Assembly (NCBI GenBank): GCA_002322525.1
Contig: DCOU01000123.1
Coordinates: 1-20,210, forward strand
DNA from: Candidatus Omnitrophica bacterium UBA1562
GTDB taxonomy: Bacteria > Omnitrophota > Gorgyraeia > Gygaellales > Profunditerraquicolaceae
Direction: 5' to 3'
DNA length: 20,210 bases
The notes under the pieces are model-generated. The model was not told where the DNA came from and ran no database searches. It worked only from the letters and a program-made list of their open reading frames with translations. This document shows positions 14,285 through 20,210 of the stretch, piece by piece. The stretch's first letter is position 1. The number at the start of each line of letters is the position of its first letter. The position numbers and the translations under genes are program-made.

Positions 14285-14397
14285 TATTCCGACTCATAGG
14301 CTGTGCAAAAATTTTATTTTAAAATTTTTGCACATTCGTCGGAATAAGTTCAGACATATAACTTACGTTCGCTTACGCTCCGTAAGTTATGTCTTCA
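14285..14397. repeat. Two-hairpin composite repeat, copy 2
   Basis: Hairpin A: TATTCCGAC (14285-14293) pairs with GTCGGAATA (14338-14346), and TGTGCAAAAATTTT (14302-14315) with its exact complement (14321-14334). The conserved unpaired words CTCATA and ATTCG are kept. Hairpin B: ATAACTTACG (14358-14367) pairs with CGTAAGTTAT (14381-14390). The end TGTCTTCAYTTAA is shared with copy 1 (4487-4638). It lies between the RNA gene and rarA. Confidence 0.8.
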
Positions 14398-14400
14398 CTT

Positions 14401-14586
14401 AAAAAAAATCCCCGCATGTGCCGTTGGTGTGGACGGTTGTGAACCGGTCTCATTTCAAGTGGGTGCTCTCCCCTTAGAGCCTAAGCCCCAAGAGAGTTAA
14501 GCTCCCTTTCAATTGGTATTAGTTCACCAATTATCACACATCCAACGTGCACGGCAGGGAATTTTAAAAGAGCCAATTTTCGTTAC
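14401..14586 (-). ncRNA. ssrS: Structured small RNA, probable 6S RNA
   Basis: About 186 nt from the predicted +1 (near 14586) to a U8 tract (14408-14401). Long closing stem: 14559-14535 pairs with 14410-14432, including CGUUGG/CCAACG and UGUG/CACA. A central region has a hairpin on each side: AAUUGGU/ACCAAUU (14532-14511) and CGGUU/AACCG (14446-14434). A terminal stem CUCUCUU/GGGAGAG is capped by CUUAG-GCU-CUAAG (14485-14473). Rod shape, central bubble, length and own promoter fit 6S RNA, the regulator that binds housekeeping RNA polymerase. The neighbouring rarA and nearby 5-FCL gene are also common 6S neighbours. I could not run a covariance model, so the RNA gene is likely but the family is less sure. 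Confidence 0.6.
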
Positions 14587-14592
14587 AAAAGA

Positions 14593-14621
14593 AGTATACC
14601 ACATACTCTTGTAAAAATCAA
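14593..14621 (-). promoter_or_regulatory. ssrS: Sigma-70-type promoter of the small RNA
   Basis: Minus strand TTGATT (14621-14616), 17-nt spacer, TATACT (14598-14593), predicted start about 14586. It lies within the U-rich tail of the pheT terminator, so the two units are packed end to end. Confidence 0.75.
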
Positions 14622-14659
14622 GCAAAATCGCCTTCGGCGAAACTCTAAAGCGATTTTGC
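14613..14659 (-). terminator. Intrinsic terminator after pheT
   Basis: Minus-strand hairpin TCGCC-GAA-GGCGA (14640-14628) followed by TTTTGCTTGATTTTT. A longer alternative inverted repeat, GCAAAATCGC at 14622-14631 with its complement at 14650-14659, spans the pheT TAG stop, so two folds compete. Confidence 0.6.
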
Positions 14660-16954
14660 GCAGTCTTGCGAATCCTTACCATCGTTTTGCTTGGTTGAGG
14701 GCGTAGGAGGACAAGATCTAACCTGAGCCCTGAACCTCTCTGTCAAGAGATTACAAATCCGAGAATGCACCGGCTTAATTTCAGCTTCGGTTAATGTGCG
14801 TTCATCAGAACGATAAAGACAGGATAGGGTTAACCCTTTAAAACCAGGGGGGATTTGCTTACCTTTATAGTAATCTGCAACTCTCGCCTCCCGAAGCAAA
14901 GGCCTGCCTTCCTTTCGGATTGCTTCTAATATATCGCCTACCAAGATCTCGTCTTTGAGGATAAGGCTTATATCTCTAAATATACCCGGATATATAGGAA
15001 GGTGCGAAAACTTCTTATTTAGATTTATAAAGAGGAGGAGCCTATCGAGGGAAAGTTCCAGCACAAATACGTCTTTATTTTTTATATCCAATTTATCCAG
15101 AACAGATTTCTCTAACTTTGCCATCAAGCCCAAATTTTGCCCAGCCACATATACAGCTATTCTAAAAGCATTATCCTCGATATTAAAATTATACTCTCTT
15201 ACGCCTAAGCGCTCAAAGAGAACCTCTAATATTCCCTTTAAATGTAAAAATCCGACTGAATCTTTTATTAAACCTTGCTCAAACAATAAAGATTTTATTC
15301 CACAAAGAGCAATGCCTAACCTCAGTTCTTCTTGAACCAGGGCAATTGAGGGCGAGAATACCTTGGCCACCTCAAAGATATTTATGTAGTCATATTTCTG
15401 GTTAAGGTTGTAGGCGGTGCAAGCAGCAAGACCGGGTATAAGCCTTGGCCTTAAAATCTCTTGTTCCTTACTTAAGGGGTTAAGAATCTCTATAGAGCCT
15501 TGCTCCATCCCGCAGTCTCTCAATAAATCTTTACCCATAAGACTGTAGGTAATAACTTCATTTAAACCTAAACCCACAAGAATACTTTTTATTAAAGAAA
15601 CTAAACCCCGCCCTTCCTCTACGATTATGTCCTCTTTGAAGGAAGAGCGGGGTAAATCTCTGGTTTCGCCCACACACACTTGCGGCTTCAGCGTCGGTAA
15701 AGTTTGCGGCACCTTTTCATAGCCGTATATCCTGGCTATCTCTTCAATTAAGTCTACATCCTGAGTTACGTCAGAGCGATGCGCAGGGATTTCAACCGCA
15801 AAATGATTTTTTGTTTTGATTTTTGCCCCGTTAGAAATCTTGAGTTTCTTTCTTGAAGATTTGGTATTTCTAACGGGGTTTGTTTTAAATTCCAGGCTAT
15901 TTAAAATTTTCTTTATCTTAGGTGCCGGGATATTTATGCCTAAGGTTTTATTTACTGCGGATAATTCTAAGGTGATGCTTTTCCTCTTCCTCTTCGTCTT
16001 GGTTAATTCCGACCTTTTCGCTAAAACACAACTCCCTCCTGCCAACTCCTGAATAAACTGCGCTGCCCGCCAGGAGACATTGTCTACTATCTCTAGATTT
16101 ACGCCTCTTTCAAACCTATAAGAAGATTCACTCTGTATCCCAAGGCTCCGTCTACCACGACGCACAATGATAGGATTAAACGCCGCTGCCTCTAAAAGGA
16201 TATTTTTTGTCGTTTCAGTAACCTCTGTATCTTTGCTGCCCATTACACCGGCTACAGCCACAGGCCTGTTCGTAAGTTCTTTAGTTCGTAAGTTCTTTAG
16301 TTCGCTAACTTCGGATGCAATAACTAATATTTCTTCATTCAAAACTCTTTTTATTCCATCTATTGTTGTTATCTCTTCCCCTTTTTTTGCCCTTCGAATA
16401 ATTATTCGTAACGAGAGAACTTGAGAACTTGAGAACTTGAGAACAAGTTTATCTAAATCAAAGGCATGCAGCGGTTCGCCTTGCTCAAATAAAATGTAGT
16501 TGGTGATATCTACGACATTATTCACGCTGCGGCAGCCTAAAAGTTCTAATCTATTCTTCAACCAAGCAGGCGAAGGCCTGACTTTTACATCCTTAATTAT
16601 CTTGGCAGTGTATAAAGGACAGTCCTTCTTGTCTTCTATTCTAATCAAAAGCGGATACGAATTTTTAGCGTTTAGCGGATAGTGTTTAGCGTCTACTTTT
16701 TTACTATACGCTCTACGCTCTAGGCTATACGCTCGAAGTTTTGTATTCGTAATCGCGGCTAGTTCCCGCGCAATTCCCATCGCGCTTAACCAATCCGGCC
16801 GATTAGAAGTAACCTCGATTTCAAAAACAAAATCTTGGCCTTTTTCTTCTAAAGAAGCCACCTCTAAGCCTGCCATAGTAAGTTTTTCCGCGAGAGCCTT
16901 AGGCGAAATTTTAATCTCAACAAAATCCTTTAACCAATTATAGGTTACCTTCAT
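14645..16954 (-). CDS. pheT: Phenylalanine--tRNA ligase beta subunit (no EMAP/B2 domain, repeat-expanded)
   Basis: Beta chain of the (alpha-beta)2 PheRS. Residues 1-33 (MKVTYNWLKDFVEI...LTMAGLEV) are the B1 start. The usual tRNA-binding EMAP-like B2 domain (about 39-148 in E. coli) is absent: FEIEVTSNRPDWLSAMGIAREL follows at 44-65. The B3/B4 editing core and SLGIQSESSYRFERGV (270-285) follow, then B5 and the C-terminal FDX-ACB domain (HLPIYPGIFRDISLIL, RSDERTLTEAEI). At 769 residues it is near the usual 800 because repeats add length: about 73-98, 168-180, 215-230, 359-377 and 434-450, plus a tail after about 745. All keep the frame. It is 77 nt from pheS with a palindrome between. Function is expected to be intact, since the core motifs remain. 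Confidence 0.94.
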   Translation of the reverse strand: MKVTYNWLKDFVEIKISPKALAEKLTMAGLEVASLEEKGQDFVFEIEVTSNRPDWLSAMGIARELAAITNTKLRAYSLERRAYSKKVDAKHYPLNAKNSYPLLIRIEDKKDCPLYTAKIIKDVKVRPSPAWLKNRLELLGCRSVNNVVDITNYILFEQGEPLHAFDLDKLVLKFSSSQVLSLRIIIRRAKKGEEITTIDGIKRVLNEEILVIASEVSELKNLRTKELTNRPVAVAGVMGSKDTEVTETTKNILLEAAAFNPIIVRRGRRSLGIQSESSYRFERGVNLEIVDNVSWRAAQFIQELAGGSCVLAKRSELTKTKRKRKSITLELSAVNKTLGINIPAPKIKKILNSLEFKTNPVRNTKSSRKKLKISNGAKIKTKNHFAVEIPAHRSDVTQDVDLIEEIARIYGYEKVPQTLPTLKPQVCVGETRDLPRSSFKEDIIVEEGRGLVSLIKSILVGLGLNEVITYSLMGKDLLRDCGMEQGSIEILNPLSKEQEILRPRLIPGLAACTAYNLNQKYDYINIFEVAKVFSPSIALVQEELRLGIALCGIKSLLFEQGLIKDSVGFLHLKGILEVLFERLGVREYNFNIEDNAFRIAVYVAGQNLGLMAKLEKSVLDKLDIKNKDVFVLELSLDRLLLFINLNKKFSHLPIYPGIFRDISLILKDEILVGDILEAIRKEGRPLLREARVADYYKGKQIPPGFKGLTLSCLYRSDERTLTEAEIKPVHSRICNLLTERFRAQVRSCPPTPSTKQNDGKDSQDCAKSL
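15605..15653. repeat. GC-rich palindrome (family 2) inside pheT
   Basis: 14-nt arms 15605-15618 and 15640-15653 (ACCCCGC..CTTCCT) with one G-U-compatible mismatch and a 21-nt loop. Related to 4855-4905. Read through as DLPRSSFKEDIIVEEGRGL. Confidence 0.82.
15826..15878. repeat. 53-nt palindromic element (family 1) inside pheT
   Basis: Arms CCCCGTTAGAAAT (15826-15838) and exact complement (15866-15878), loop 27 nt. Encodes NPVRNTKSSRKKLKISNG, a different reading frame of the element from that used in xseA and 5-FCL. Confidence 0.93.
16268..16444. repeat. Micro-tandem arrays in pheT: GTTCGTAAGTTCTTTA and GAGAACTT
   Basis: A 16-nt unit is repeated 2.3 times at 16268-16304. An 8-nt unit GAGAACTT is repeated 3.75 times at 16415-16444, in the roughly complementary sense (AGTTCT versus AGAACT). 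The 110 nt between are ordinary pheT sequence. Both arrays are translated. Confidence 0.7.
16661..16736. repeat. TTAGCG array facing its inverted copy in pheT
   Basis: TTAGCG-type units at about 16664-16692, a T-run, then TACGCTC-type units at about 16705-16734. It can fold as a hairpin and encodes LRAYSLERRAYSKKVDAKHY, at the point where the B2 domain would normally rejoin the core. Confidence 0.72.
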
Positions 16955-16986
16955 ATATATCAGTTCGCTTATTCTATGGTTCTACA

Positions 16987-17016
16987 GTTCGCAAGTTAAC
17001 TTTAGAACTTGCGAAC
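16987..17016. repeat. Inverted repeat between pheS and pheT
   Basis: Perfect 11-bp arms GTTCGCAAGTT (16987-16997) and AACTTGCGAAC (17006-17016), 8-nt loop. Flanks carry more GTTCTA/TAGAAC words. It lies in the 77-nt gap, 15 nt after the pheS stop. Confidence 0.75.
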
Positions 17017-17031
17017 CAAAGAACTTTAGAA

Positions 17032-18069
17032 CTAAAATTGCCTCAGGAACCTTAAATCATTTTCAAAAAATAATCTGATATCATCGATACCGTATTTAAG
17101 CATAGCTATTCTTTCAATCCCTAAGCCAAAGGCAAAACCCGTATATTTTTTGGGGCCATAACCCACATGCTTAAATACATTGGGATGAATCATGCCTGAC
17201 CCAAGGATCTCCAGCCACCCTTTTCTGCCACATACTGAACAACCTTTGCCTTTACAGATAATACAGGAAATATCCACTTCTGCAGATGGCTCAGTAAAAG
17301 GAAAGAAGTGCGGCCTAAAACGCATCCTGATATCTTTCCCAAAAACAGCTTTGGCAAAGACCGCAAGCACACCTTTTAAATCCGAAAAACGTATATTTTC
17401 ATCCACCATAAAGCCTTCGATTTGATGAAACATAAAAGAGTGGCTGGCGTCAGCAGCATCGGGCCGGTAAACCCGGCCCGGAACCACTACTGCTAATGGA
17501 GGTTTGCGCGATTTCATTACCCGAATCTGCACCGGTGAAGTATGGCTGCGTAACAATAGGTGTTGGGTATTGGACCTATCACCTAACTTTAGATAAAACG
17601 TATCGAACACATCTCTGGAAGGGTGCTCTAAAGGAATATTTAAACCCGTAAAATTATTGTATTCTGTCTCAATCTCCGGCCCCTCTACCACCGAAAATCC
17701 CATCCGGTTGAATATAGTGCAAATTTCATCAATGACCTGAGTTATGGGATGCAGATGGCCTAAATCTTGCGCAATGCCCGGCATACTGATATCATATAGG
17801 CCAACTTGAGGTTGAGTCGGCACTGTGGCGATAAATTTTTGTTTTTCCTCAACGAGAGAAAGTATCTTATTTTTTAAGGCGTTGACTTGTTGGCCAAATG
17901 CTGCGCGCTCTCCTTGGGGGAAGCTGGGGATTCTGCTCGTTAACTGGGCAATAATACCTTTTCGCCCAAGAAACCTTACCCGAAAATCTTCGAGTTTCTC
18001 GGCTGAATTTATATTCTCTATTTCAGAATCTACTTGAGTTTTAATCGTCTCAATATCCATACCAGGCAC
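17032..18069 (-). CDS. pheS: Phenylalanine--tRNA ligase alpha subunit
   Basis: Class II catalytic chain of PheRS, charging tRNA-Phe. N-terminal coiled coil to about residue 85 (FRVRFLGRKGIIAQL), then the catalytic core: HPITQVIDEICTIFNRMGF, EYNNFTGLNIPLEHPSRD, LLLRSHTSPVQIR, PGRVYRPDAADASHSFMFHQ, RFRPHFFPFTEPSAEVD and the class II motif 3 GFAFGLGIERIAMLKYGIDD. A CIICKGKGCSVCG segment (CxxC...CxxC) is a possible zinc site found in many PheS. The start is GTG 18069 with AGGAG 4 nt upstream, or ATG 18060; both keep the domain. It overlaps the upstream OB-fold gene by 40 nt. No T-box leader is seen. Confidence 0.96.
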   Translation of the reverse strand: MPGMDIETIKTQVDSEIENINSAEKLEDFRVRFLGRKGIIAQLTSRIPSFPQGERAAFGQQVNALKNKILSLVEEKQKFIATVPTQPQVGLYDISMPGIAQDLGHLHPITQVIDEICTIFNRMGFSVVEGPEIETEYNNFTGLNIPLEHPSRDVFDTFYLKLGDRSNTQHLLLRSHTSPVQIRVMKSRKPPLAVVVPGRVYRPDAADASHSFMFHQIEGFMVDENIRFSDLKGVLAVFAKAVFGKDIRMRFRPHFFPFTEPSAEVDISCIICKGKGCSVCGRKGWLEILGSGMIHPNVFKHVGYGPKKYTGFAFGLGIERIAMLKYGIDDIRLFFENDLRFLRQF

Positions 18070-18539
18070 AATACTCCTAATAAAACCAAACCTAAGTTTC
18101 TCTTGCTCGTATTTAATCTTTCCAGAATCTGTCTTCCTTGCCTTATCTTACGTATAGTTTGAGCGTGTATATCTAAATCCCCGCCGTGCTCTAAGCAAGC
18201 GCGTTGAAAAACACCGGTGACCTCCACCCAGTCTCCCTTGAATTTATAACTACCCGTATAGAGGATATCCGCGGGTAAATTTTTATCCAGCCAGATGCCA
18301 ATTGCATTTTGGCCATCATTAACATTTATCCAGGCAAATTCACCGCGCACCATAATATCACCGATAACCTCGCCTTCATAAGTTACTACTTTGCTATCAT
18401 AAAGCTTGGCATTATTGATTAATTCAATGCTGGAAATGGACTGGGCATAGCCTGAAGTAACCAGTAACCAGTAACCAGTAACCAGAATAATAATCTGTGC
18501 AATCAGTTTTTTTAATCTGTGTAATCTGCGATTTATCAT
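18030..18539 (-). CDS. Membrane-anchored OB-fold protein of unknown function
   Basis: Not assigned to a named family. The 169 residues show a basic N-terminus and hydrophobic segment (about 12-32, ending GYAQS) that fits a signal peptide. A beta-rich central domain follows at about 38-130, with TYEGEVIGDIMVRGEFAWINVNDGQNAIGIWL and a WVEVTGVFQRA strand typical of OB folds. Next come a basic stretch and a C-terminal transmembrane helix (about 148-163, LGLVLLGVLCLVWIL) with a basic RRLKLK end. The domain would face the outside of the cell, held by the C-terminal helix. The ATG overlaps the trkH stop (ATGA), so the two are translationally coupled. The signal-peptide core is encoded by an AGTAACC tandem repeat. 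Confidence 0.65.
   Translation of the reverse strand: MINRRLHRLKKLIAQIIILVTGYWLLVTSGYAQSISSIELINNAKLYDSKVVTYEGEVIGDIMVRGEFAWINVNDGQNAIGIWLDKNLPADILYTGSYKFKGDWVEVTGVFQRACLEHGGDLDIHAQTIRKIRQGRQILERLNTSKRNLGLVLLGVLCLVWILRRLKLK
18456..18485. repeat. AGTAACC 7-bp tandem repeat encoding a signal peptide core
   Basis: About 4.3 copies. On the minus strand it reads as LVTGYWLLVT in the hydrophobic core of the OB-fold protein's leader. Next to it (about 18492-18531) are AATCTGTG/AATCTGCG repeats that also lie in the N-terminal coding part. Confidence 0.8.
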
Positions 18540-20041
18540 CTTTTACCTTTGATGGCTGCAACAAAGAATCCGATCAAGGTAAACACCGACATAAACTCTA
18601 ATCTTCCTGCCCACATCTGAAATATATAAGTGAGTTTTAAAGTTGCGGGCATATTCGGGCTGGTTATTCCGCAAGATAGCCCGACATTAGCCGCGGCAGA
18701 AGTAGACTCGAATAAAGAGTTTAAAAATGGATACCCAAATAGCATGCCTATAATTGCGCCTAAGCCATATAATACTAAATACGCCAAGGTAATTAAAAGC
18801 GCGGACCTTGCCTGCTTATCTTCCAAAAACATCTCTTTAATGTGATGGAATTTCTGCACCACGATTGCCCTCTCCGGCAGGATAATCCTCTTGATGTCCT
18901 GCGCCAAGGCCTTAAAAATAATCCCGATGCGCAGCATTTTTATGCCGCCGGTGGTTGAACAAGTGGCGCCGCCTAAAGCCATAGCGCAAATTACCCCCAC
19001 CAATGCCAGATTACCCCATTCGTTAATAAACTGTTTGGCATATATTGTCGCATAACCTGTGCCGGTATGGCCTGATATAAGATGATAGAAGCCCTTGCGG
19101 AATAAAACGATTGCTTTAGGATACGCTCCTAACCGGCTTAACCCTATCGCGGTAATAAAAAAAGTAAGCATTATGGTGATAAAAAGCGTTTTGGTCTCAA
19201 TGTTCTTTAATATCTCCCTGCGATTGCCCGTCCAAAGATGATAGTGCAATTTGAAGTTTATCGCCCCCAAAATCATTATCGCAATTGTCACTACTTCATA
19301 CGGCAGGCTATGGTAATAAAGTATGTTCTGTGATTGCGGAGCAAACCCGCCTGTATCAAAGGCAGCCATAAAAACACAGGCGCCGTGAAAAAAAGCATTC
19401 ACCGGTTTCATCCCGTTTAATATTCCAACCGAGGCCAAGGCTGATGTACCCAAAATTAGATAAACCATACTCACCAGCCAGATGAACCGGGAGGTGTTTA
19501 TAACGTTAGGCAGCACTCTTTCATCGCGCGCTTCTCCCACATACATTCTAAACGCGCCGGAAAGCCCCTTGACAAAAAACGAAAGGGCAATAATCACTAT
19601 CCCCTGGCCGCCGATAAACATAATCAAATGCCGCCACATATTATGCGCATAAGAAATGTGGTCAAGGTTTTGTGCCAGGGTCAAACCGGTAGTAGCAAAT
19701 CCTGACATCGCATCAAAACAGGCATCCAGATATGATTTCCAATGCCCACTTAAGTATAACGGTATTGCTCCTAATATCGTTGCTGCCAACCAGGAAAGAC
19801 TAACCACAATCATCCCTTGCATCCAACTCAAGTCTTTTTCAGTAAAACACAATTTGGTTAAGATTAAACCGAATATCAGGGTTATCTCTATGCCAATCAG
19901 GAAATCTAATACAGGGTTTATCTCGCCGAATGCTAACCCGATAATTATAGGGATGAGCATAGTCAAGCCCAAACCCAAAATAATCTTACCTAAATAATAA
20001 CCGATGATTTTAATATCTTCCAGGCGGGGTTTTAGGACCAT
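18536..20041 (-). CDS. trkH: TrkH/KtrB-family potassium uptake channel subunit
   Basis: Integral membrane K+ transporter subunit of 501 residues with the four membrane-pore-membrane repeats of the family. Selectivity-filter segments are visible in order: SGFATTGLT (first), MAAFDTGGFAP (second), SGHTGTGYAT (third) and AAANVGLSCG (fourth), each with the conserved Gly. GGATCSTTGGIKMLRI precedes the fourth repeat, as in TrkH. Two extra N-terminal helices (about 14-66) favour TrkH over the shorter KtrB. It needs a cytosolic RCK partner (TrkA/KtrA); none is in the window. A 40-residue micro-ORF overlaps its start by 10 nt and the OB-fold gene overlaps its end by 4 nt. Confidence 0.94.
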   Translation of the reverse strand: MVLKPRLEDIKIIGYYLGKIILGLGLTMLIPIIIGLAFGEINPVLDFLIGIEITLIFGLILTKLCFTEKDLSWMQGMIVVSLSWLAATILGAIPLYLSGHWKSYLDACFDAMSGFATTGLTLAQNLDHISYAHNMWRHLIMFIGGQGIVIIALSFFVKGLSGAFRMYVGEARDERVLPNVINTSRFIWLVSMVYLILGTSALASVGILNGMKPVNAFFHGACVFMAAFDTGGFAPQSQNILYYHSLPYEVVTIAIMILGAINFKLHYHLWTGNRREILKNIETKTLFITIMLTFFITAIGLSRLGAYPKAIVLFRKGFYHLISGHTGTGYATIYAKQFINEWGNLALVGVICAMALGGATCSTTGGIKMLRIGIIFKALAQDIKRIILPERAIVVQKFHHIKEMFLEDKQARSALLITLAYLVLYGLGAIIGMLFGYPFLNSLFESTSAAANVGLSCGITSPNMPATLKLTYIFQMWAGRLEFMSVFTLIGFFVAAIKGKR

Positions 20042-20154
20042 ATTTTAAGAACTAACGCTAAGCAGATTAAAAATGCTACCAGTATTATACATAAGGCATA
20101 TAAAAGCTCGGTGGTGATACCTAAAGTAGCGTTCAATAGGGATCTGATTTTCAT
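20032..20154 (-). CDS. Small single-helix membrane protein upstream of trkH
   Basis: A 40-residue ORF: short basic N-terminus (MKIRSLLNATLGITTELLYA), then a strongly hydrophobic segment (about 17-37, with two cysteines) and a KIWS end. Its TAA overlaps the trkH start by 10 nt, the pattern of translational coupling. No Shine-Dalgarno is seen. The ATG directly follows a palindromic element in the same way as at dxs. It may be a small accessory subunit of the transporter or only a leader ORF; no family recognised. Confidence 0.45.
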   Translation of the reverse strand: MKIRSLLNATLGITTELLYALCIILVAFLICLALVLKIWS

Positions 20155-20210
20155 TTTTAATGAGCCCACAACTTACGGAATGTTAGTGAACGTAAGTTGT
20201 TTGGGCGAAT
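20155..20210. repeat. Start-codon-proximal hairpin element, copy 2 (cut by window end)
   Basis: GCCCA-CAACTTACG pairs with CGTAAGTTG-TT-TGGGC; flanks TTTTTAATGA and GAAT. Same as 4355-4412, with one compensated stem pair (T-A to C-G) and a different loop. Its edge adjoins the ATG of the small ORF. Confidence 0.8.

Noticed and set aside
14401..14560. tmRNA, SRP RNA or RNase P RNA
   Set aside because: No tRNA-like ends or CCA, no GGAAG tetraloop of SRP RNA, and far too short for RNase P RNA.
18070..18200. T-box or other leader upstream of pheS
   Set aside because: The region is coding for the OB-fold protein and overlaps pheS; no stem I, AG-bulge or T-box word was found.

Overview
All 17 recognisable protein genes, one extra small ORF and a candidate structured RNA read leftward (minus strand). 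Gene content (2-oxoacid:ferredoxin oxidoreductase, a MetV-type protein, NifU/IscU scaffold, non-mevalonate isoprenoid synthesis, RNase Y) points to an anaerobic bacterium. The mix of housekeeping genes with dense short palindromic repeats, many of them inside coding regions, reminds me of uncultured lineages such as Omnitrophota. That placement is an inference; no rRNA or marker tree is available here.

Layout in transcription order, right to left. (1) 20154-14645: a 40-residue membrane micro-ORF, TrkH-type K+ transporter, an anchored OB-fold protein, then pheS-pheT. Overlaps suggest one operon, ended by a hairpin just after pheT. (2) 14586-14401: a promoter, a long-stem RNA and a U-tract, best read as a 6S-like RNA, followed by rarA. 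(3) 12854-11093: a strong promoter whose predicted start falls on the first base of the metV start codon, then metV, nifU/iscU and 5-formyl-THF cyclo-ligase. (4) 10952-4626: a putative promoter, then rny, ymdB, a secreted GH39-like protein, a PilZ protein, xseA and xseB. (5) 4351-145: dxs, then three subunits (delta, alpha, beta) of a 2-oxoacid:ferredoxin oxidoreductase; a gamma subunit, if linked, would lie beyond the left edge.

The most unusual property is the repeat content. A 53-nt palindrome (13-bp perfect arms, 27-nt loop) occurs three times, inside xseA, pheT and the 5-FCL reading frame. Each copy is read through as about 18 residues, in two different frames, and arm substitutions are compensated. 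This resembles the behaviour of Rickettsia palindromic elements. A second GC-rich palindrome lies in pheT and at the xseA/xseB junction, where it supplies a stop codon and a Shine-Dalgarno. Other families include micro-tandem arrays of 7-8 bp units facing their own inverted copies (several encode protein, including two signal peptides), a two-hairpin composite element present twice, a hairpin just upstream of two start codons, and GGGACAGTCCC REP-like repeats.

Protein-level oddities: the GH39-like protein lacks the acid/base Glu of its NEP motif; XseA has Asn where the family has a catalytic Asp; PheT lacks the usual N-terminal tRNA-binding (EMAP/B2) domain. No tRNA, rRNA, CRISPR array, transposase or integrase gene was seen.
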